Assembly: GCF_018687275.1 (NCBI RefSeq)
Contig: NZ_CP061287.1
Coordinates: 124,001-188,000 of the forward strand
Length of the DNA: 64,000 nucleotides
Source of the DNA: Polynucleobacter sp. MWH-Aus1W21
Lineage (GTDB): Bacteria > Pseudomonadota > Gammaproteobacteria > Burkholderiales > Burkholderiaceae
Direction of reading: 5' to 3'
Shown here: in pieces, positions 54,200 to 62,746 of the stretch
Position numbering within the stretch: the first letter of the stretch is position 1
How the letters are laid out: each line of letters begins with the position of its first letter
Position numbers and translations under genes: made by a program
Notes under the pieces: generated by a model
What the model saw: only the letters and a program-made list of their open reading frames with translations
Database searches by the model: none
What the model was told of the DNA's origin: nothing

Positions 54200-54948
54200 A
54201 ACTGACAGAGCGTTAGCTTGAATGGCACATCTATATTTATGAGCTGTGCTTTTTTATCGCGTTCTGACTTTAAGAAGCGTACGGAGAGCAGATATTTGTT
54301 TGCACTGATCTCAGAAAATAAGGCGTCATCTTCAACGGCAATACGCATTAATTGATATACCTTGCCAGAAGGTGCTTGTTGAAAAGATCCGTTGTGAGCT
54401 ACTACATCTTTAGCCTCGCCCGATTGACGAAGTAGTCGCAAAAATAATTGACATGCTTCCTGCCAAGGCAAGAGTGGGCCAATATATTTTTCAAGTAATT
54501 CTCGACGTTCTGAGGTGGGGCTATTTTTCCAAGCATGATAACTAGGTAAATCGATAGGGCTTGTGCCACCTGGAATATTTAAGCGAGTGCGAATTGCATT
54601 TAGCCATTCACTCTCAGTAATGGCGGAGTTGGGTCTGCCAGCAGATTGGTTGATGCTGGCAGCAACAGCATCAATTTCAGAAAGAGTTTGTGTGAGCGCT
54701 TCTTGATCAACTTTTTGTGATGACTTCAAGCCATTGAGCGCATATTTTTGACGTTCAAATTCTTTGAGTAGTAATGATTTGATGTCGCCGCGAGCGCCAA
54801 TATCACCAAGATCAAACAAAATAGAAATGGCATTGTGGTGTAGTTCAGGGTCATCTGAGCGTACAAAGTGATTAAAGCGGGCGAACAAATACTCCAGCCG
54901 AAGCATGCTTCGAACTAATTCATTGAAGGGGTATTCGTAGACAATCAC
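54196..54948 (-). CDS. zapD: Cell division protein ZapD
   Basis: The 250-residue product matches the ZapD (DUF1342) family: IVYEYPFNELVRSMLRLEYL at the N-terminus, DLGDIGARGDIKSLLLKEFE, and a beta-rich C-terminus with VRFLKSERDKKAQLINIDVPF. ZapD crosslinks FtsZ filaments at the division ring. It follows coaE by 11 bp in the pilB-C-D-coaE-zapD run, an arrangement widespread in beta- and gammaproteobacteria. Confidence 0.92.
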   Translation of the reverse strand: MIVYEYPFNELVRSMLRLEYLFARFNHFVRSDDPELHHNAISILFDLGDIGARGDIKSLLLKEFERQKYALNGLKSSQKVDQEALTQTLSEIDAVAASINQSAGRPNSAITESEWLNAIRTRLNIPGGTSPIDLPSYHAWKNSPTSERRELLEKYIGPLLPWQEACQLFLRLLRQSGEAKDVVAHNGSFQQAPSGKVYQLMRIAVEDDALFSEISANKYLLSVRFLKSERDKKAQLINIDVPFKLTLCQF

Positions 54949-54959
54949 AAGCCCATATT

Positions 54960-55646
54960 CTATGACGAACTGGGGTGATCTTTCTGAATCTGCAAGATTT
55001 TTTGGTGCAAGCTCAAGACTTCTGCTTTTAGATGCTCTAGAGCGCCTTGGTTTTCAATCACCGTATCAGCGCAGGCAAGTCGTTCTACTCTGCTTGCTTG
55101 GGCGTTAATGATTGCCTCAACCTCATTACGGGGTAATTTGCTGCGGTGCATCACTCGTTCAATTTGGAGCTCTTCTGGGCAGTCCACCACTACTAAGTAA
55201 TCCAGTAGATGTTTCCAATCACCTGATTCAATTAAGAGCGGGACCACAAAAACAAGATAAGGAACCTTTCGTTGCATCAATTGCTGGGCTTGCTTAATCG
55301 TTTCTTGCCGAATTAAGGGATGGGTAATGTCCTCCAGGGATTTCCTGGCCTTAAGGTCTCCAAAAACTAGGCTGCGCATTTTGCCTCTATCTAGCGCTCC
55401 GCTACGATCAATAAATTCTGCACCAAACTGCTTTTGAATTAAAGGAATGGCCGCACCACCTGGGGCGGTAGTCTGGTGGGCAATCAGATCGGCGTCAACT
55501 ATGCCCGCTCCTAACTTGGCCAACTCATCGCTAACTGCCGTTTTGCCCGAGCCAATGCCGCCTGTCAGGCCAACAAGGGGTAATCGCCCTTTTAATGCGC
55601 CTAGGCTAGCTTGCTCAGCAGGAGTGTTTGTATAGTCTGTGGCCAT
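54960..55646 (-). CDS. coaE: Dephospho-CoA kinase
   Basis: The 228-residue P-loop kinase phosphorylates dephospho-CoA in the last step of CoA synthesis. Walker A is LTGGIGSGKTAVSDEL (core at 29-36), and VDADLIAHQTTAPGG and FVVPLLIESGDW follow. About 20 residues precede the first strand, more than in E. coli CoaE. The only ATG makes a 46-bp overlap with pilD; no closer start is visible. Confidence 0.95.
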   Translation of the reverse strand: MATDYTNTPAEQASLGALKGRLPLVGLTGGIGSGKTAVSDELAKLGAGIVDADLIAHQTTAPGGAAIPLIQKQFGAEFIDRSGALDRGKMRSLVFGDLKARKSLEDITHPLIRQETIKQAQQLMQRKVPYLVFVVPLLIESGDWKHLLDYLVVVDCPEELQIERVMHRSKLPRNEVEAIINAQASRVERLACADTVIENQGALEHLKAEVLSLHQKILQIQKDHPSSS

Positions 55647-56101
55647 AACAACTCAATGATGCCAGCAATAGCAAGAAAGGGGCCAAAAGGAAATGCAGCG
55701 CGATGATTTTGCTTATTCCATTGCAGCCAAACAACACCACCAATGAGTCCAGTCAAGGACGCTATCAGAAGAATGCTGGGCAATGCATGCAAGCCAAGCC
55801 AGGCCCCTAGTGCTGCTAGAAGTTTTGCATCCCCCATGCCTATGCCGTTCTGTTTTTTGAGTGCGCGATAGAGTGAATTTAATAACCACAGGCCTGAATA
55901 ACCAAGAATGGCGCCACTGATTGAATCTTGAAGAGAGGCAAAGCCTTGATTTGTGAGGCCATTGAATATTAAGCCGACGAAGATCAGTGGCAGGGTGATG
56001 ATGTCGGGTAGCCGGAAGGTACGCAAATCAAAGTACGCTAAATACAGCAAGACCAATATTAAGAATATTTGCGTCCATTCTGAAAAAGCAAGATAGCCCA
56101 T
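55601..56101 (-). CDS. pilD: Prepilin peptidase lacking the N-methylase domain
   Basis: The 166-residue product is an A24-family aspartic peptidase with catalytic Asp25 (FDLRTFRLPD) and Asp91 (GIGMGDAKLL), in five to six membrane segments. Standard PilD is 260-290 residues and has an N-terminal cytoplasmic methyltransferase domain with CxxC pairs. That domain is absent here: the ATG overlaps the pilC stop (TAATG), leaving no room for it. The protein should cleave type IV prepilins but may not N-methylate them. Confidence 0.88.
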   Translation of the reverse strand: MGYLAFSEWTQIFLILVLLYLAYFDLRTFRLPDIITLPLIFVGLIFNGLTNQGFASLQDSISGAILGYSGLWLLNSLYRALKKQNGIGMGDAKLLAALGAWLGLHALPSILLIASLTGLIGGVVWLQWNKQNHRAAFPFGPFLAIAGIIELLWPQTIQTLLLSKLA

Positions 56102-57147
56102 TAAACAATTTGTCCTAGGTTAAAGATGGGGAGATACAAGATGATGACTAGGCTTCCAATGATGAGTCCAACAAGAATAATCAATATAGGTTCCAAACTA
56201 TGGCTGAGAGTATTTAAGCGATTGCTTAACTGGGCACTCAATATAGTTGCGCGCCTCTGTAGCATATCAGCGAGCGCACCACTTTCAGAGGCAATTCTGA
56301 GGAGTTGCAGTGTCTCTAGGTCAAATAATGTATGTCGTGGATCAGTCTTAACTATTGCATCCCCAAGCGACCATCCTCGTGTTAGGTGCTTGAATATTTC
56401 AGCGCTGAAATCATGGCTAAGCCAATGGTTTGATGATTGGGCGGTCACTCTGAGCGCATCAGGCAGAGGCAATCCAGATTTCAGTAAATGACCTAATGTA
56501 CGACACCAATAAGTTAGTGTGGCTAGTCTGAGGAGTTGTCCAATCAGCGGTATATAGAGGCTCAGTCGATCACATTGCTTTTGTAACTTAGGAAGCTTGA
56601 CCCACGCAAAACTAAAGAGCCCAGTAATGCTAGCTAGAGTCATGACGAGTTCAATATAAAACGCCTCGAGCCAGGCGGATAGCTCAATCAATACCTTGGT
56701 CGGAGCTGGTAACTCTGCTTGAAAATGTGTAAAAACCTCCTTAAAGACTGGTACGACCCAAACCATCATCACAATCACCAGCAAGCAGGAGCTTGTCAGG
56801 GTAATGATGGGATAACTCATCGCTTGTTGAATTTTGCGACGTAGTTCAATTTGGGCCTCAAGTTGGACGCAGATTGTTTTAAGCGCTAGATTGAAGTCAC
56901 CTGTACGCTCGCTAACCCAAATCAAATTAACAAACTCCATTGAAAACAGATTTTTTTGACTACGTAGGCATTGAGAAAAGCTTTCACCCTTTTTGAGTTG
57001 CACGTAGATCCCGCCAATCCAGGTAAGCCAAGACTTGGGTGCGGTGGAATAAATCAGCGCCATTGCATTGAGAAGTGGTAGACCTGACTCTAGGAGCGTC
57101 AGGAGTTGGTCGGCAAAATGCAATTGAACTTGCTTGCTTAGTGCCAT
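56101..57147 (-). CDS. pilC: Type IV pilus inner-membrane platform protein PilC/GspF
   Basis: The 348-residue product has two GspF domains, each with a helical cytoplasmic bundle and membrane segments (about 138-160, 185-205 and 320-345). Typical blocks are LTLLESGLPLLNAMALI and LGHLLKSGLPLPDALRVTAQ. The ATG at 57147 overlaps pilB by 10 bp; the longer frame to 57225 is Arg/Ser-rich and unlike the family. It is shorter than usual PilC (about 400). Confidence 0.9.
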   Translation of the reverse strand: MALSKQVQLHFADQLLTLLESGLPLLNAMALIYSTAPKSWLTWIGGIYVQLKKGESFSQCLRSQKNLFSMEFVNLIWVSERTGDFNLALKTICVQLEAQIELRRKIQQAMSYPIITLTSSCLLVIVMMVWVVPVFKEVFTHFQAELPAPTKVLIELSAWLEAFYIELVMTLASITGLFSFAWVKLPKLQKQCDRLSLYIPLIGQLLRLATLTYWCRTLGHLLKSGLPLPDALRVTAQSSNHWLSHDFSAEIFKHLTRGWSLGDAIVKTDPRHTLFDLETLQLLRIASESGALADMLQRRATILSAQLSNRLNTLSHSLEPILIILVGLIIGSLVIILYLPIFNLGQIV

Positions 57148-58217
57148 GCACCCACTTCTGATTCTAGATCCGCTTGAGTAATTAATCCGGCTTGTACGTG
57201 AGCTAAACCAGCCTCTCGCATACAAGCGAATGAAAGTGATGAATCAAAGAGCTTGGCTTGATTGAGTACTTCATGAACCCCGATGCGTCCAAAGTAACCG
57301 CTACCTCTACAGTTTAAGCATTGGGGCCTTTCAGTCGAATTGAGATTCAGACATTGACGGCACGTCATTCTGACTAAGCGCTGTGAACTTGCAATTAAAA
57401 GACAAGACACGAGAGATTCTTGATCGATTCCCAGGTGTTGAAGTCTTGGAACGGCCCCGCGTGCATTACGGGTATGCAAGGTACTTAAAACGAGATGCCC
57501 CGTTTGTGCCGCCTGAATCGCTAGGTATGCTGTGGCGGTATCGCGAATTTCCCCAATCATGATGACATCAGGATCTTGTCGCAGCAGGGCGCGAATGATG
57601 GTTGGAAAGTCTAGTCCTGCCCGTGGATGGTAGGCAACTTGATTGACCCCTCCCAGACGAATTTCAATTGGGTCTTCTATAGAGCACAGATTGCGATGAG
57701 ATTGGTTGAGATATCTTAGGCAGCTATATAGAGTGCGAGTCTTACCGCTGCCGGTGGGCCCCGTCACGATGATGAGTCCATTGGTCTGGGTAAGTGCTTG
57801 TTGGAATATGTGCAATTGATCCGGAAGAAGGCCAATTTCCTCAAGATCAAGATCTTCACTGCAGCTTGGTAGTATTCGAATAACCCCCTTTTCTCCATGA
57901 AGGGTAGGCAGAATTGACACGCGACAATCTCGATCAGGCTTGGAAAAGTTATGACCAATACAAAAACGCCCGTCTTGCGGAAGACGTTTCTCAGCAAGAT
58001 CTAGACGAGCTAGAACTTTGATGCGTGCGATAAGACGTTCATGCAGTTCAATGGGGTAGTGTGAGTGAACTCTTAGTAAGCCATCTACTCGAAATCGAAC
58101 AAGAGTGGCTTGAGCCCCAGCCTCAACGTGAATATCACTCGCTCTAGCGTCAAGGGCATGGGCTGCAATTTCATACCAAGTGCGAATGATTAGTGAGTCA
58201 TCTTGATCAACGATCAA
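57138..58217 (-). CDS. pilB: Compact type IV pilus assembly ATPase PilB/GspE
   Basis: The 359-residue product has the second N-terminal domain (ASDIHVEAGAQATLVRFRVD), Walker A GPTGSGKT (153-160), the Asp box, Walker B (VIMIGEIRDTATAYLAIQAA) and a zinc-type CRQC...CLNC module. The N1 domain of full-length PilB (about 560 residues), which binds the membrane platform, is missing. It powers pilus extension. It overlaps the CNNM-type gene upstream by 4 bp and pilC downstream by 10 bp. Confidence 0.88.
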   Translation of the reverse strand: MIVDQDDSLIIRTWYEIAAHALDARASDIHVEAGAQATLVRFRVDGLLRVHSHYPIELHERLIARIKVLARLDLAEKRLPQDGRFCIGHNFSKPDRDCRVSILPTLHGEKGVIRILPSCSEDLDLEEIGLLPDQLHIFQQALTQTNGLIIVTGPTGSGKTRTLYSCLRYLNQSHRNLCSIEDPIEIRLGGVNQVAYHPRAGLDFPTIIRALLRQDPDVIMIGEIRDTATAYLAIQAAQTGHLVLSTLHTRNARGAVPRLQHLGIDQESLVSCLLIASSQRLVRMTCRQCLNLNSTERPQCLNCRGSGYFGRIGVHEVLNQAKLFDSSLSFACMREAGLAHVQAGLITQADLESEVGAWH

Positions 58218-59503
58218 TCTTGCTCTTGAGCGTGGGAAGGGCGATAGAGCTTTACTGTTTTTACGCCATGCTCATCAAACTGTACGATTTCCATGACGAT
58301 GCCGGCAATGCGAATGCTAACATCATGATCCGGGATGGCCTCCAGTTTTTCAAGAATGATGCCATTTAATGTACGCGGACCATCCAGAGGAAGATTCAGG
58401 TTGAGTAAGCGATTAAGATCTCTTAGTGAGGCGCTACCACTTGCTAGATAAGTGCCATCTGCAAGCCAATGAGGATCGGTTGAAAGATTAGAGAAGGAAG
58501 TGGTGAACTCACCAATTAATTCCTCAACAATATCCTCAAAGGTCACAAGGCCCAGCACTTCACCATATTCATTTACAACTAAGCTCAGGCGTTGTTGATT
58601 GTCTTGGAAAAACTGCATTTGCTGCAAGACTGGTGTGCCGCTCGGAATAAAGTAGGGCTCATTAAGCAGTACTCTAAAATCCTCATGCTTTAAATCAGTA
58701 TCGCCCAGGAGCGATAAGGCTTTCTTGACTGAGAGGATACCGACAATTCGCTCAGAGTCCTGGTCACATACTGGTAATTTGTTGTGATAGCAGGTTTCTA
58801 ACTGTTGAACTACTTCATCAATAGGTCTTGATAGGTCTAAAACTTCAATCTTAGATCTAGGTGTCATCACATCATCAACTGTGATGTTTTCTAAATTAAA
58901 CAAGTTAAGCAAAATATTACGATGATGGTTGGAAACAAAGCGGTTTGATTCCAAAACAAGACTGCGTAACTCTTCCTTGCTCATGGCCCTACTATCTGAA
59001 GATGATTGCAAGCCCGAAACTTTCATCAGGCCAGAGACAAAGCTATTAATAAACCAGAGCAAAGGTTTTAGTAAAAATGTAAGCGGCAAAATAAGCCAGC
59101 CAACATTAGATGCAATTTTTTCCGGAAATGCTGCTCCGATGACTTTCGGTGTAATTTCACTAAAAATAATAATGAGTAGTGCAACTACTAAAGTGGCTAT
59201 CGAGAGTACAAGACCACTGTCGCCGAATATATGCAAGGCAATACCTGTGACCAGGATAGGTAAAACGGTATTAATGAGATTGTTAGAGATAAGTAGTACT
59301 GAGAGCAGTGAATCAATACGCTTTAAAAGTCTTTCGGCCAGTGCCGCTCCTGCATTGCCGCTATTGGCCATTGCGCGGAGGCGATGACGATTTGAAGACA
59401 GCATGCTGGTTTCTGCCATCGAGAAGAAGCCAGAGAGTGCGAGTAAAAATAGGACCAGAGCAACTTGGCCATAAAACGGCCAATCGTCAAAAAAAGTGTC
59501 CAT
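58214..59503 (-). CDS. CNNM/CorC-family membrane protein with CBS domains
   Basis: The 429-residue product has a DUF21/CNNM membrane domain (four segments: about 8-30, 62-85, 92-112 and 130-150), a paired CBS module (VDDVMTPRSKIEVLDLSRPI and LSLVVNEYGEVLGLVTFEDI) and a C-terminal CorC/HlyC domain. The family includes the YfjD/YtfL and CorB/CorC proteins linked to magnesium or cobalt transport. The exact ion is unknown. It precedes pilB with a 4-bp overlap, so it may lead that operon. Confidence 0.9.
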   Translation of the reverse strand: MDTFFDDWPFYGQVALVLFLLALSGFFSMAETSMLSSNRHRLRAMANSGNAGAALAERLLKRIDSLLSVLLISNNLINTVLPILVTGIALHIFGDSGLVLSIATLVVALLIIIFSEITPKVIGAAFPEKIASNVGWLILPLTFLLKPLLWFINSFVSGLMKVSGLQSSSDSRAMSKEELRSLVLESNRFVSNHHRNILLNLFNLENITVDDVMTPRSKIEVLDLSRPIDEVVQQLETCYHNKLPVCDQDSERIVGILSVKKALSLLGDTDLKHEDFRVLLNEPYFIPSGTPVLQQMQFFQDNQQRLSLVVNEYGEVLGLVTFEDIVEELIGEFTTSFSNLSTDPHWLADGTYLASGSASLRDLNRLLNLNLPLDGPRTLNGIILEKLEAIPDHDVSIRIAGIVMEIVQFDEHGVKTVKLYRPSHAQEQD

Positions 59504-59620
59504 GTGGTCTGCCTAAAAAAGTAAGGATGAGTCAATATAGCAAACTGGCAAATGGCAAGCTATAGCTGCAGCGTAAAGAGTGGTCAGCCAATCTGTTTAA
59601 TTATGTGAGAATGAATCCCT

Positions 59621-60133
59621 ATGACAGCCTCTACAAAGCCATGCAATATGAATAGTTCAAGTTACTGTGTGATTGCAGCGCCTTTTGGGCGCCTAGGAAT
59701 TTTGACCGAGCTGGTGGAGGGAAGTTTAATGTTGTCGAAAATTGACTATTTGCCAGCTGGCGAAGCATTAATAGCCCCACAAAATGCGCTGGCAAAAGAG
59801 GTGGCACGTCAATGCAAGGCCTACTTTAAAGACCCTAGTTGGCAATTTGATTTACCTACCAAACCTGCAGGTACTGAGCATCAGAAAAAAGTATGGGCCA
59901 GCATTCAAGATATACCTGCTGGTAAAACAAAAACTTATGGTGAGGTGGCTAAGAAAATTAAGAGTGGTCCACGGGCAGTAGGCACTGCATGTGGGGCAAA
60001 TCCTTACCCCTTAATTGCGCCTTGCCATAGAGTTGTTTCTGCCCAAGGAATTGGGGGGTTTATGAAAGAGAGCTCCCCTGGCTTGTATCGCCAAATTAAG
60101 CTCTGGCTTTTAAAGCATGAAGGCGCTTTGTAA
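59621..60133 (+). CDS. ogt: Methylated-DNA--protein-cysteine methyltransferase
   Basis: The 170-residue product carries the alkyl-acceptor motif APCHRVVS (Cys135) and a helix-turn-helix with the arginine finger (GPRAVGTACGANPYPLIAPC region, given in part). It transfers O6-alkyl groups from guanine to itself in a one-shot repair. No N-terminal Ada regulatory domain is present, so it is of the constitutive Ogt type. In-frame ATGs at 59621 and 59648 are both possible starts. Confidence 0.93.
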   Translation: MTASTKPCNMNSSSYCVIAAPFGRLGILTELVEGSLMLSKIDYLPAGEALIAPQNALAKEVARQCKAYFKDPSWQFDLPTKPAGTEHQKKVWASIQDIPAGKTKTYGEVAKKIKSGPRAVGTACGANPYPLIAPCHRVVSAQGIGGFMKESSPGLYRQIKLWLLKHEGAL

Positions 60134-60137
60134 GTAT

Positions 60138-61112
60138 TTATTTAATCAAGGCTCTGCTGTTGAGGTAGAAAAAAGCCTTCATCAGTGCATTGCTTTTAAC
60201 AGCAATCTTCGTAAATCCATAAAACTTCATTACAGCGCTTTTAGAAAGCTTTACTTCATCTTTATTGTTAAATTCTGTCCGTTTAGCAATTTTTGTAAGC
60301 GTCATTACTGCTAAGCCGAAAGCTAGAAAGCAAAAGCGTCTCATACCTAATTCTTGTTTAGGAATCAGCAGGATGTATTGCAGTGAATCTTGTAGTTTTT
60401 GGTAGGCAATGTTTAAGAGCTCTGACTGACTTACATTGATTGGCTTCCAGGAAACTCCTCGCGCCTTATCCTCAGGCGAGTCTTTAAGAATATTAGTCAT
60501 TTGCAGTGCTTGACCAAAAGCAATGGCTAAATTTTCATGCCCGACAAGCTCCCTTTCAAAAGCCCGGGAGTGATTGCTAAATATAGTAGTTAGCAGCTCA
60601 CCAACTACGCCAGCAACCACGTAGCAATATTTCTCAAACTCTGTGAGATCTTGAAGGCCGGCTTGATTCTGTTTGCCATGGAAGAAGGACATTCCCTCTG
60701 ACATGATAGAAACACAGCGACTGACAGCCTGCTGGTCGTTGTTGGAGCAGGTGTGAAGTATTCGTAAAACCGTTGGCGTATTCGCAATCAAATCTAGTTC
60801 GTCTGGATTGCTGTAATTTTTTAATGCTTCAAGACAGGACCCAACAAATTTTTCAACTGGCTTTTTTTCAAGTACTGCATCTAAAAAAAGCGCTGAGAGT
60901 GATTGCTTGGTCTGGGCGCTTAATTCTGCTGCATCCTCAATAGTGTCAACAATTCGGCAAAGCAAATAGGTATTGCCAACTACTTTTTCGATTTCTGGTG
61001 GCAGCAGCGGAATGGTGAGGGCAAAAGTGCGTGATACAGAGCTTAGGATGGCTTTTTGGTATGCCAGATCAGCAGAGGGGTTGGATGTTGGGGTTTGCTT
61101 AGGCGCTCTCAC
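60138..61112 (-). CDS. Squalene/phytoene synthase family protein
   Basis: The 324-residue trans-isoprenyl diphosphate synthase has both Asp-rich motifs: DTIED (56-60) in YLLCRIVDTIEDAAEL and DSPED (211-215) in QMTNILKDSPEDKARGVSW. These bind Mg-diphosphate of two prenyl substrates joined head-to-head. The sequence feels nearer to squalene synthase than to phytoene synthase, but I cannot settle it. No desaturase, cyclase or other hpn/crt gene is nearby. It is convergent with ogt, 4 bp apart. Confidence 0.85.
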   Translation of the reverse strand: MRAPKQTPTSNPSADLAYQKAILSSVSRTFALTIPLLPPEIEKVVGNTYLLCRIVDTIEDAAELSAQTKQSLSALFLDAVLEKKPVEKFVGSCLEALKNYSNPDELDLIANTPTVLRILHTCSNNDQQAVSRCVSIMSEGMSFFHGKQNQAGLQDLTEFEKYCYVVAGVVGELLTTIFSNHSRAFERELVGHENLAIAFGQALQMTNILKDSPEDKARGVSWKPINVSQSELLNIAYQKLQDSLQYILLIPKQELGMRRFCFLAFGLAVMTLTKIAKRTEFNNKDEVKLSKSAVMKFYGFTKIAVKSNALMKAFFYLNSRALIK

Positions 61113-61230
61113 TCTTGAATTATGTCAGACCAGCGTCTTTCACGGAGCGCTCCAAATCAACACTTTTTGCTAACTGCCAAAAGTGACATGGCCATATAAT
61201 TTCATCACATTTCAGAAGGAGCATCTAGGC

Positions 61231-62646
61231 GTGCTAATTTGGTTCGTCATTATTTACTGGGTAGTCTCGGTGGGGATTGGTTTATGGGCCGCCCTACGAG
61301 TCAAAAATACTGCTGACTTTGCTGCGGCTGGTCATAGTCTTCCTCTTCCGATCGTTACTGCAACAGTATTTGCTACCTGGTTTGGATCTGAAACTGTTCT
61401 AGGAATTCCCGCTACTTTTCTAAAAGAGGGTTTGGGAGGTGTAGTTTCCGATCCGTTTGGATCCTCTCTTTGTTTGATCTTGGTTGGTCTCTTTTTTGCG
61501 CGACATCTCTACAACCGCCGCATGCTGACCATTGGCGATTTCTTTCGCGAGAAATATGGTCGTACGGTAGAGGTTTTAGTAACCCTCTGTATTGTGGTTT
61601 CTTATTTGGGTTGGGTGGCTGCGCAAATTAAAGCGTTGGGTCTTGTATTTAACGTTGTGTCTGAGGGCAGTATTTCTCAAACAGGCGGCATGTTGATTGG
61701 TGCTGGTAGCGTGTTGATTTACACCTTGTTTGGAGGCATGTGGTCAGTTGCCATTACTGACTTTATTCAAATGATCATCATCGTGATTGGAATGCTCTAT
61801 ATCGGTGGAGAAATGACTTCGCAGACTGGTGGCATTAGCGTAGTTATTGAGCATGCGGCTGCAGCTGGTCAATTTAGCAACTTCTGGCCAGATATGAACT
61901 TGGCCTCAATCTTAGGTTTTGTAGCTGCTTTGTGCACCATGATGTTGGGTTCTATACCGCAACAAGATGTATTCCAGCGGATTACCTCATCCAAGAACGT
62001 CAATATTGCCGTTCAAGCCGCTTTGTTGGGCGGTGTCTTGTATTTCATTTTTGCTTTTGTGCCAATGTATCTGGCCTATTCTGCAACCTTAATTAGTCCG
62101 GATTTAGTTAAGCAATATCTCACAACTGATCCGCAGATGATTTTGCCAAAGCTAATTCTGAATCATGCACCACTGATCGCGCAGGTGATGTTCTTCGGAG
62201 CACTCTTATCAGCCATTAAGAGTTGTGCGAGTGCTACCTTATTAGCACCATCCGTCACGTTTGCTGAAAACATCGTGCGAGGTTTTTTCAAGCATTTGTC
62301 CGACCAGGATTTGCTGAAGGTCATGAGAATTACCGTTCTTTGTTTTGCGGTGGTAGTGACATTCTTTGCCATTAACTCAAGCCTTTCTATCTTCAAGATG
62401 GTCGAGAATGCTTATAAGGTGACCTTGGTAGCTGCATTTGTTCCTCTAGCTTTTGGTGTGTATTGGTCAAGAGCGAATTCATTAGGTGGCCTGTTATCGG
62501 TTGTTGCTGGGCTCACCGTATGGATCAGCTGTGAAACATTAGCGCCCGATGCCATCATGCCCCCTCAATTAGCTGGATTGGTGGCTAGTATTGCAGGCAT
62601 GCTTTTAGGCAGCCTGGTGCCCAGAGATCAATTAAAGGCTGTTTAA
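61231..62646 (+). CDS. Sodium:solute symporter family transporter
   Basis: The 471-residue product has about 13 membrane segments and SSSF features: FAAAGHSLPLPIVTATVFAT, WFGSETVLGIPATF, GDFFREKYGRTVEVLVTL and SIPQQDVFQRITSSKNV. The family moves amino acids, sugars, carboxylates or vitamins with sodium. The GTG at 61231 has AAGGAG 9 nt upstream and is preferred over a GTG at 61183. The substrate is unknown. The gene is divergent from the squalene/phytoene synthase. Confidence 0.88.
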   Translation: MLIWFVIIYWVVSVGIGLWAALRVKNTADFAAAGHSLPLPIVTATVFATWFGSETVLGIPATFLKEGLGGVVSDPFGSSLCLILVGLFFARHLYNRRMLTIGDFFREKYGRTVEVLVTLCIVVSYLGWVAAQIKALGLVFNVVSEGSISQTGGMLIGAGSVLIYTLFGGMWSVAITDFIQMIIIVIGMLYIGGEMTSQTGGISVVIEHAAAAGQFSNFWPDMNLASILGFVAALCTMMLGSIPQQDVFQRITSSKNVNIAVQAALLGGVLYFIFAFVPMYLAYSATLISPDLVKQYLTTDPQMILPKLILNHAPLIAQVMFFGALLSAIKSCASATLLAPSVTFAENIVRGFFKHLSDQDLLKVMRITVLCFAVVVTFFAINSSLSIFKMVENAYKVTLVAAFVPLAFGVYWSRANSLGGLLSVVAGLTVWISCETLAPDAIMPPQLAGLVASIAGMLLGSLVPRDQLKAV

Positions 62647-62679
62647 GCTAAAAATTGCTTAAAAATTAGGCAACCTTAA

Positions 62680-62708
62680 TTGCTGCAGTGCAAAAATCCA
62701 ATTAAAAT
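62680..62708 (+). promoter_or_regulatory. Sigma-70 promoter of the ketopantoate reductase-like gene
   Basis: TTGCTG (62680-62685) and TAAAAT (62703-62708) are 17 bp apart, predicting a start site near 62715, about 30 nt before the ATG. A GGGG ribosome-binding stretch follows in the leader. Confidence 0.5.
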
Positions 62709-62746
62709 AATCTCAATTCAAAATTTTTAGTTCTTATGGGGTTCCT

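Noticed and set aside
57148..57225. Upstream extension of pilC
   Set aside because: The extra 26 residues lie within pilB and are Arg/Ser-rich, unlike any GspF N-terminus.
58205..58219. TTGAT-N5-ATCAA near the pilB start, resembling an FNR box
   Set aside because: The spacer is 5 instead of 4 bp and the site lies within coding sequence.
58929..59387. 152-codon plus-strand frame inside the CNNM-type gene
   Set aside because: Antisense to a well-supported membrane protein gene; composition is a codon-complement artefact.
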